This document shows positions 11,020-17,665 of a DNA stretch of 17,665 nucleotides, piece after piece. The DNA comes from Usnea hakonensis (Eukaryota; Ascomycota; Lecanoromycetes; Lecanorales; Parmeliaceae): positions 1-17,665 of the forward strand of contig BLJB01000681.1 of NCBI GenBank assembly GCA_013423325.1, read 5' to 3'. Position 1 is the stretch's first letter. Each line of letters begins with the position of its first letter. Both the position numbers and the translations under genes were made by a program. Under the pieces are notes generated by a model, which was given only the letters and a program-made list of their open reading frames with translations, was not told the DNA's origin and did not search any database.

Positions 11020-12047
11020 TAATTAATTAATTATTTTATATATCTATACTAGCTATTTAATATAAGCTAATAAGGGTAATTATAACGCTAAACTAATAGA
11101 GCTAGATATCGAAAAAATCTAAAGATAAACTTCTAAATAAAAATTTTAATTAAATAATATATTTACTTTTTATTCTACTACTATACTTCTTTTATCTCGG
11201 TTCTCGCTATATATTTTAGTTAATCTATAATTTAGTACTAGTACTTTAATATCTAGATTAAGTTAACTATTTTATATACTTATTCGAATAAGGTCGTTAA
11301 TTTCTAATACTCTAATAAAGTAAAATTTAGTATAATTTAAATTATTAACTAGATATTAGACTATAGACTAGATTTATTATATATAATAGATATATTAATA
11401 CCGCGGTTAAGACTATATAGCGGAGTCTTAAAAGAAAGGTTTATATATTAGAGATAATTATTAGATTAATAAGAACTTATAGTTATTATCTCTCTTAATT
11501 TGTATTAGATAAAGATTTACTAAATCTCTATATTTATATATCTATTAAGAGTCTTAGTATTTATTATCTATTAGGGGGATAAGGCCTAAAGTAGTTAAAT
11601 ATCTTATAATATTAATATATTATAATCTATCTATAGTATTACTATTTAAGATAGAATATATAGAGTAATTTCTTTAATATATTATAAAGACTCTAAAAGG
11701 GATAGCTTATTATAGAAGTTATATACGCGTATAACTAATATAGCGAAAAGGAGAAAAAGGATTATTTAAAAACTTAATACTTTTTTATATTATAAATATA
11801 GTTCGCTATTACTTAATAATATTATTAATAAATATTAATATATTATTAATAGTTATTTATTATTCTTTTCTTATTTATCTAATCCTCTATATATTATATC
11901 TTTTAAGATAAAACCTCTTAACTCTACTAAATCGCGTATAATAATAACTTTTATATTATATAATAGAATAATAATAACCTTTATATCGCGTATAGTAGTA
12001 GTAGGTTTATAGCTAATAGTATGTATAGCTAGATCTTATCGTTAGCT
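11020..12047 (-). mobile_element. Copy A: 1.03-kb non-autonomous, SINE-like element
   Basis: This is the same element as copy B from end to end: both start with a TTAA-rich tail followed by CTATACTAGCTA and both end in a (C/T)GTCGCCGGCT-like sequence (here ATCGTTAGCT). It has its own 13-bp duplication. Orientation is inferred from the simple-repeat tail at the left end, which would be the 3' end of a - strand retroelement. The leftmost roughly 165 bp (to about 11186) match the 3' ends of LINE2 and D; the rest does not. A is more AT-rich than B, with extra C-to-T and G-to-A changes in CC, CT and CG contexts, so it is older or was hit harder. Relative to B it lacks about 38 bp just right of the shared tail (after 11186). 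No reverse transcriptase or transposase motif is visible. Confidence 0.85.
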
Positions 12048-12060
12048 AAACTAATTTAAT
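12048..12060. repeat. Right target-site duplication of copy A
   Basis: Exact repeat of the 13 bp at 11007-11019. Confidence 0.75.
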
Positions 12061-12731
12061 AAAGCTAAGTTTTCTAGCTAATAATAATATTTTTATACTT
12101 ATTTAATATTCTTTTTAATTAATATCTTATTATAGAATAATAGTTATTAATCTTATATAATATAGTAATAGTAATAATATATATAAAAAAAAGAGTATCT
12201 ATAGAAAGAATCCTTTTTATAATATATATTAAGGCTCGCTAAACCCTATAAGACTCTATATATATATTCTATAAAGAATATTTATAATATATGTAATTAT
12301 TCTAATTATCTTTTTTCTATAATAAGTATTTTTTTATTTAAGGTTTATATATTTTCTATATATTTAATATAGTTATAGCTAAATTAGAAGATTGAAAAAG
12401 AGATAAAAATAGAGCTAAAAAAGAAGCTAAATAAAAATTTAAAAATATAAGTATACTAGTAAATAAAAAGTAGAATATTAAGATATATAACTAGATCTCT
12501 AAAAATTAATATAATATATAGTCTATAGATATACTTTTATAGAGAGAGTATTTATAATCTTTATATTATTATCTATATCTTTTATAATAATTTAGTATAA
12601 TAGTTATAGTTATAACTATATTTCTTTTTTATAATATAATAGCTATTATTTTTATTTTTTAATAGTAATCTTTATATCTTTTTCTGAAATTATCTACTTT
12701 TTCGAAACCTCTTATAAATAAGATAAAGTAG
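12061..12731. other. AT-rich relic DNA between copy A and LINE2
   Basis: This continues the AT-rich host sequence into which copy A inserted. It holds the right copy of the 110-bp repeat (12175-12289). A few TG survive (near 12292, 12393 and 12685). No coding trace was recognised on either strand. Confidence 0.5.
12175..12289 (+). repeat. Diverged 110-bp direct repeat, right copy
   Basis: This is the partner of 9728-9836 in the same orientation. It is slightly richer in C and G (AAGGCTCGCTAAACCC against AAGACTTATTAAATTC in the left copy), so it preserves an earlier state of the family. Confidence 0.55.
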
Positions 12732-13161
12732 ATTAATTAATTGTTTTATACGCCTATACTAGCTACTTAATATAAGCTAATAAAGGTAACTATAAAGTTA
12801 AACTAATAAAGCTAGGCGTTAAAGAAATCTAAGGGCGAACCTTTAAATAAAAATTTTAACTAAATAGTATACTCTTCTTTTTATTATACTTTTTAGAAGC
12901 TTTATTATATTATTATATATTTTTCTATTTTTTTATATTAACTTTTCTATTTTTTAATTTTTATATTTTTAATTACCTCTATTTTTAGAAATAAATATAA
13001 TTACTTTTTTATATATCCTTTTTAGATTTAATAGTTTCCTCTATTTTAAAGGATAATTTTAACTATTAAAGTTATTTACTAATTAATTTAAAACTATTTA
13101 ATTAATTAGAATTAATTATTTATTTTATTACTACTCGAATCTTTTTAATTATAATTAATAT

Positions 13162-13179
13162 TATTTAAAAGTTCTTAAT
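13162..13179. repeat. Left target-site duplication of copy B
   Basis: TATTTAAAAGTTCTTAAT here recurs exactly at 14238-14255. The first T may belong to the element (copy A also ends in GCT), so the duplication is 17 or 18 bp. It lies inside LINE2. Confidence 0.85.
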
Positions 13180-14237
13180 TAATTATTTTATACGCCTATA
13201 CTAGCTACTTGATATAAGCTAATAAGGGTAACTATAACGCTAAACTAATAGAGCTAGGTATCGAAGAAACCTAAGGGCGAACCCCTAAATAAAAACTTTA
13301 ATTAAATAATATATTTACTTTCTATTCTACTACTATACTCCTAAAGAGTCCTAATATACTATTATATATCTATATATTTCTCTTATCCCGGTTCTCGCTA
13401 TACGCTTTAGTTAACCTATAATTTAATATCGGTACTTTAATATCTAGGCCAAGTTAACTATCTTATACGCTTATTTAAGTAAGGCCGTCGATTTCTAATA
13501 CTCTAATAGAGTAAAACTTAGTATAACTTAAATTATTAATTAGGTATTAGGCCGTAGACTAGGTTCGTCGTACGTAATAGGCATATTAATACTACGGTTA
13601 AGACTATATAGCGGAGTCTTAAAAGAGAGGTTTACGTATTAAAGATAACTACTAGATTAGTAAGAACTTATAGTTATTATCTCTCTTAATTAGTACTAGA
13701 TAGAGGTTTACTACGTCTCCGTATTTACGCGTCTACTAAGAGTCTTAGTATTTACTACCTATTAGGGTAAGAAGGCCTAAGGTAGCTAAATATCTTATAG
13801 TAGTAGTATACTATATCTAATCTATAGTATTACTATTTAAGGCGGGGTACGTAGAGTAATTCCTTCGATAAATCGCGAAGGCTCTAAGGGGGGTAGCTTA
13901 TCGTAGAAGTCGCGCGCGCGCGTAATTAGCGTAGCGAGGAGGAGAGGGAGGGTTACCTAAGGGCTCGATACTTCTTTATATTATAAATATAGTTCGCTAC
14001 TACTTAGTAATACTATTAATAGATATTAATATATTATTAATAGTTATTTATTATCCTCTTCTCGTTTATCTAATCCTCTATATATCGCGTCCTTCGGGTT
14101 AAGACCTCTTAGCTCTACTAAACTACGTACGATAGTAACTTTTATATCGCGCGGTAGAACGATAGTAACCTTTATATCGTATACGGTAATAGTAGGTTCG
14201 TAGCCGGTAGTACGTATAGCTAGACCTCGTCGCCGGC
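13180..14237 (-). mobile_element. Copy B: 1.06-kb non-autonomous, SINE-like element nested in LINE2
   Basis: B is the better-preserved copy of the A/B family, flanked by a 17-18-bp duplication made from LINE2 sequence. The left 190 bp (13180-13370) match the 3' ends of LINE2 and D, including CTATACTAGCTACTTGATATAAGC-type sequence, and finish with an AATTA tail. The remaining 0.87 kb is unlike anything else here except copy A. CA and TG are nearly absent, but CG-rich runs survive (CGCGCGCGCG near 13911-13921), so it took CpA-type RIP and little else. The long duplication, variable simple-repeat tail and constant 5' end fit a retrotransposed SINE or a LINE-derived deletion chimera. I cannot see pol III A and B boxes. 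A short - strand frame (about 13310-13600) has stops only where Gln or Trp could have been, but its product is unrecognised and it may be chance. Confidence 0.88.
14129..14180. repeat. Two-unit 30-bp tandem repeat inside copy B
   Basis: ACGATAGTAAC(T/C)TTTATATCG occurs at 14129-14149 and 14159-14179, with a 30-bp period and one mismatch. Copy A keeps a blurred version near 11940-11990. It lies near the inferred 5' end of the element, where a repeated promoter or binding motif would be plausible but is unproven. Confidence 0.7.
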
Positions 14238-14255
14238 TATTTAAAAGTTCTTAAT
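14238..14255. repeat. Right target-site duplication of copy B
   Basis: Exact repeat of 13162-13179. The LINE2 reading resumes immediately to its right. Confidence 0.85.
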
Positions 14256-17205
14256 ATCTATTTTTATAAATAATTATAATTTATTCTTCTATAATTTTAG
14301 ATAGAAGAGAAGAATATATTTAATATTCTATCTTTTTTATTTATATTTATAATTAAAATTAATATTTAGAATTCTTATTTTATTAAGAAATATATTAAGC
14401 CCGATTTTACTACTTTTTATTTAAATAGTAATTAAGCTCTTAATCTTCTTTAATATTTTATAATAGTTAAATTTATTATTATATAAATTTTTTATCTAGA
14501 TAAAGATTCTTACTATAATAAAAAAATTTTATTAATATTTTTTTTATTTTTTAAATCTCTATTTTTAAAATTAATTTTATATTTTTTATTTAATAATATT
14601 AATATTTTAATATTTTTTAATATTTCTATATAAATTAATCTAATTCTTTTTTCTTTTTTTATTAATAGTTACTAGATTCTAACTTTTTTCCTTTAAGACT
14701 TTAAGAGTCTAAATCTTTTTTATTATTATAAATATAGATTCTCTTTTTCTTTTTCTATTTCTATTATTTTAAAAATATTAAATAATTTATTTATTATTCT
14801 CTTTTATAATAGAATGGATATCTTATAAAGCTTAATATTATAATACTAGCTTATTAAATTAATATTTTAAAGAGGTTATTAAAGTTTCTACCTTTAAGAC
14901 TAAAATAGAAATTATCTTATATATTTTAATTATCTTATAAAAATATTTATTTTATATCTTAATTAGCTTTTTAAAAAACTTTCGAGAAAATCCTTCTATT
15001 TTATAAAAATAATATTAAATTAGTACTATAAATATTAATATTAAATATACTATTATATTATATATTATATAATACCTAGTAAATATTACTCTCTATATTA
15101 AGTTTATAAGATATTCTAAGACTTATTTCTATTTTATAGCTTAGATTATTAATTAAATAATATATAATTCCTATTAAAATTTAATATTTATATATAAATC
15201 TAATATTTTTATATTTAGACTAAAGTCTATCTTAATCTTTTTAAAGTTTAAAAATATCTTTATATTAAACTTTTTTAGACTCCTTATTAAATATATTAAT
15301 TTATATTTTTTAGAGATAAATATTATCTTATATATTCTAGTCTATTTAAAATAGATATTATAAATCTTATATAGTACTTTATAATTATCTTTTATACTTC
15401 TACTATATATTAGTAAATAAATATTATTAATAAAACCTTTTATCTAAATAGAGAGAGTAGCTTTTATATATTATTTAATTAAAAAGGTATTAAAGAAAAG
15501 AAATAATATAGAAGAAAATAATAATTTTTAAAAAATATTAATCTCTATTATTTTTATTAAGTTTATTTAATTCTCTAATATTATAGATATCGCCCTATCT
15601 ATAAAAAAGCTAGATATCTATTTTACTATCTTTTTTAGAACTCTTCTTTTTTTTAAATTATAGAGAAATCTTTTATATAAAATATTATTAAAGATATCTA
15701 TAATATCCAGTAAAAATAGACTAATAACTTTTCTATTATTAATAATATTATAACTTTATATAATATAAATTATATCTATTAGTAATTCTAATATTATTTT
15801 TATTAATCTATTTTGTTTTACCTCTATTTATTATTAAGAAAGAAGATTATAGCTTTCTACTAATTTTATTAATTATTTTGAGATTATTATTTCTAGTACC
15901 TTATCTAGAATATTAAATAAGGCTATTAGTCGATATATTTTAAATTTTAAATAATTAGATTTATTCGATCTTTTTAATATTACTATATTAGCCTTTTTAA
16001 AGAATTTTAGATAGTATTTTAGATTAAAATAAGTTTAAAAGAGTCTAGTAAAAGAATCTATAATATATAAAATTATATATTTTAGAAATTAATTAAGAAT
16101 TTTTAAGATATCTAAAGTTTTATTTATTATCGAGTATATAATTGCTTTTATTATTTTATTATTATTAATTCTATCTCCTATAGATATTAGAGTTAAATAT
16201 TAAATATTTAGAATATCTTCTAAGTTAGTTATTAAAATAAATAGAAATAATATATTTTTTAAAATATTAACTTTATTTTTAAAATTAAACTATTTTATTT
16301 CTCTCTAGTCTAAAATAATTAAGAATTATAATAAAAGTTTTAAAATTATACTTTACTTTTATTTTTATTAGATAAGCTTCTAGATTCTATTCTTTTTTAA
16401 TAATACTTTATATACTCCCTCGTATTAATAGAGTATATAAATTTTATATATAATCTTTATCCTTTTTTCTTCTATCTTTTAAAGTTCCTTAATTAAGTAC
16501 TTATCTTGAAATTAATAATACTCTTTAAATCTAAATTTAATTATTTTAGTAACTTTTATATAATTTATATTCTAGTAGAAATTCGAATTAATTATAAACT
16601 TTATTTATAGTATATAGTTCTTTACTATTTTTTAAAACCCTTAATTTATAGTTTTTATAAAGGTTTCTACCTTTTTCTCTATTTTTATAAATCTTTAAAA
16701 AAGAGTACTTTATAGAATATAATTATTTCTAATTATTTTAAAAATAGTTTTTTTTTAACTAGTTTCTTTTATAGTTATTACTTTTTTATTAATATCTCTT
16801 TCTACTACTATTCTAATTTTATTACTATTAAAATATAGTTAAATACGTATTCTAGACTCTCTTTTAAGGTATAGCGAACTATAATCTAATAAACTTTTAA
16901 TATTAGAAAGACTAGATTAATTATTAATTTCTAGTCTCGGGATTTCTATATAATTAAGTTATTAGATAGTCTAAAAGTTATTTTCTTAATTTAAATAATC
17001 TCGATAAATTTATTAATTATTTTATAGTATATATATTTTCTCTTATTATTCTATTTAGAGTAGTAAAAATTAAAGTCTTTAAGAACTATATATTCGCCTT
17101 TTTCCTTTAAGGTTTATTCTAAAAATATTAATATTAAAGAGGCTATTATTATCTCTAGTAATACTAGTAACTAATTATATATATTATATATCTAGAGAAT
17201 TAGTT

Positions 17206-17293
17206 TTCAAGTAGAGGGTTAAAGAGGAATATACTCCTCCTCTTCTCTACTATCTTATTTAATATTTAATTAAAGGAAGTAAAAATTACTCTC
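17206..17293. other. Short spacer between LINE2 and element D, with imperfect hairpin
   Basis: This is 88 bp between the broken 5' end of LINE2 and the tail of D. It contains an imperfect inverted repeat at 17211-17250 (outer arms GTAGAG and CTCTAC, purine- and pyrimidine-rich inner arms). It may hold the target-site duplications of one or both elements, but none can be assigned within this window. Confidence 0.45.
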
Positions 17294-17312
17294 TTGATTG
17301 ATTGATTGATTG
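17294..17312. repeat. TTGA simple-repeat tail of element D
   Basis: Four full TTGA units plus TTG lie directly beyond the conserved GTATTATACGCC end of D. On the - strand this is a (TCAA)n 3' tail. The other copies show TTAATTAATT at this place, which is what CpA-to-TpA change of the same tail gives, so D shows the original unit. Confidence 0.85.
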
Positions 17313-17428
17313 TATTATACGCCTATACTAGCTACTTGATATAAGCTAATAAGGGTACCATTATCGCTAAGCTAGTAGAGCTAGGCGTTAAAGAAACCTA
17401 AGAGCGAACCCCTAGATAAAAACTCTAA

Positions 17429-17665
17429 CTAAATAATATATTTTCCCTCTACTATACTCTTAAAGAGTCCTAGTATACTATCGCGTATCTTTCTTCTTCT
17501 ATACCTCGACTCTTCTAGTCCTTATATTTATTTCCCTTAACCGCCTCGGCCCCTAAGGGCCGATACGGTCTTTTCTTTATACGCCCTTTTTAGGCTTAGT
17601 AATCTCCTCTACCCTAAGGGGTAGTCTTAATTATTAAAGTTATTCGCTAGCTAGCTCGAAGCTAT
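17429..17665 (-). pseudogene. C-terminal fragment of element D ORF (probable LINE ORF2 tail)
   Basis: On the - strand a frame of about 79 codons runs from the window edge to TAG at 17429-17431. The visible C-terminus reads DSILGLFKSIVEGKYII, preceded by a basic stretch (SRYRRRK). The few in-frame TAA codons are readable as former CAA. The stop lines up with the TAG at 12860-12862 in LINE2. Copy B has a similar NSILGLFRSIVVE reading at the matching place. Function of this tail is unknown; it would be the extreme C-terminus of ORF2, beyond the Cys/His motif, if D is built like LINE2. Confidence 0.5.

Larger units (their letters stand above)
12732..17205 (-). mobile_element. LINE2: decayed, 5'-truncated non-LTR retrotransposon, split by copy B
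   Basis: Without copy B and one duplication, about 3.4 kb remains. Its 3' end is at the left: a TTAATTAATTG tail (12732-12743) and the shared terminal region to about 12920. To the right, on the - strand, lie a C-terminal Cys/His motif, reverse transcriptase and part of an endonuclease, in the reverse of reading order along the + strand as expected. The element stops inside the endonuclease, about 37 codons upstream of the GDFN-equivalent, so no ORF1 is present; this is ordinary LINE 5' truncation. Base composition is almost pure AT, far more eroded than LINE1, B or D, which suggests an older insertion or more rounds of RIP. I could not identify its target-site duplication. Confidence 0.85.
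12860..17205 (-). pseudogene. LINE2 ORF2, endonuclease and reverse transcriptase (dead, interrupted)
   Basis: Motifs on the - strand: IYNIYN at 17174-17191; the GDFN-equivalent reading KDFN at 17069-17080; YRLIALFNILD at 15903-15935, matching YRPIALLSTLG of LINE1; motif A LLDIIDIFNN at 15684-15713; the active site reading FINN at 15423-15434; and a C-terminal Y-K-Y...K-Y-I-L-L-F-Y block at 14301-14351, equivalent to the Cys/His motif of LINE1. From 15935 to 14301 everything is in one frame, and motif A to FINN is 86 codons, exactly as in LINE1. The distance from KDFN to motif A is not a multiple of three, so at least one indel lies between. Copy B interrupts the region after the Cys/His motif. 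The last codon is a TAG at 12860-12862 inside the shared 3' region, at the place matching the stop in element D. Confidence 0.85.
17294..17665 (-). mobile_element. Element D: 3' part of a third, less mutated LINE (runs off the window)
   Basis: The first 197 bp (17294-17490) match the 3' ends of LINE2, A and B closely, e.g. GCCTATACTAGCTACTTG and AGCTAGGCGTTAAAGAAACC. Beyond about 17490 D departs from A and B. D is the most GC-rich copy and keeps several TG and CA (TTGATTGA tail, ACTTGATAT, GGTACCATT). It also contains two small perfect inverted repeats, CGGCCC-CTAA-GGGCCG at 17547-17562 and CTACCC-TAA-GGGGTAG-like at 17609-17624. It is assigned as a LINE because its terminal ORF and 3' end correspond to those of LINE2; no reverse transcriptase falls within the visible part. 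Confidence 0.7.

Noticed and set aside
13905..13925. CG run as a Z-DNA or regulatory element
   Set aside because: It is explained by CpG being spared while CpA was removed; no independent evidence for function.

Overview
The window looks like a transposon-filled, gene-free block of a filamentous ascomycete genome. The whole sequence is nearly emptied of CA and TG dinucleotides, while TA is hugely over-represented and CG is kept. This is the signature of repeat-induced point mutation (RIP), which changes CpA to TpA on either strand of duplicated DNA. I see no intact host gene, tRNA or rRNA. Everything I can identify is a dead non-LTR retroelement or a derivative of one.

Layout. 1-60 holds two short G-rich tandem units that kept their TG. 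61-4270 is extremely AT-rich relic DNA in which I recognise no family. 4271-4405 is a small island that still carries CA and TG. 4334-9537 is a full-length Tad-like LINE on the + strand (LINE1), flanked by an 11-bp target-site duplication. Its gag-like ORF1 has two zinc knuckles and its ORF2 has endonuclease, reverse transcriptase and a C-terminal Cys/His motif. Both frames are readable but studded with stops. 9549-12731 is AT-rich relic DNA that contains a diverged 110-bp direct repeat pair (9728-9836 and 12175-12289) and a 1.03-kb element, copy A (11020-12047, 13-bp duplication).

12732-17205 is a second, much more decayed and 5'-truncated LINE on the - strand (LINE2). It was recognised from endonuclease, reverse transcriptase and C-terminal motifs that lie in order and mostly in frame. 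It is interrupted by copy B (13180-14237), a sister of A with an 17-18-bp duplication. From 17294 to the window end lies the 3' part of a third, less mutated LINE (element D), again on the - strand.

How they relate. A, B, LINE2 and D share the same roughly 150-190-bp 3' end, closing with a TTGA-type simple-repeat tail (TTAA after RIP). In LINE2 and D this end follows a LINE-type ORF2 or an ORF with a similar C-terminus. In A and B it is joined to an unrelated body of about 0.85 kb that carries no reverse transcriptase I can see. The simplest reading is that A and B are non-autonomous, SINE-like parasites that borrowed the 3' recognition tail of the LINE2/D family. That is the most interesting thing in the window. 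In both LINEs the same RIP change has struck matching functional residues: the two aspartates of the RT active site now read Asn-Asn, and zinc-binding Cys and His now read Tyr.

Limits: coordinates of decayed elements are approximate, class assignments come from motifs read by eye, and regions called unrecognised may hold remnants that a library search would identify.
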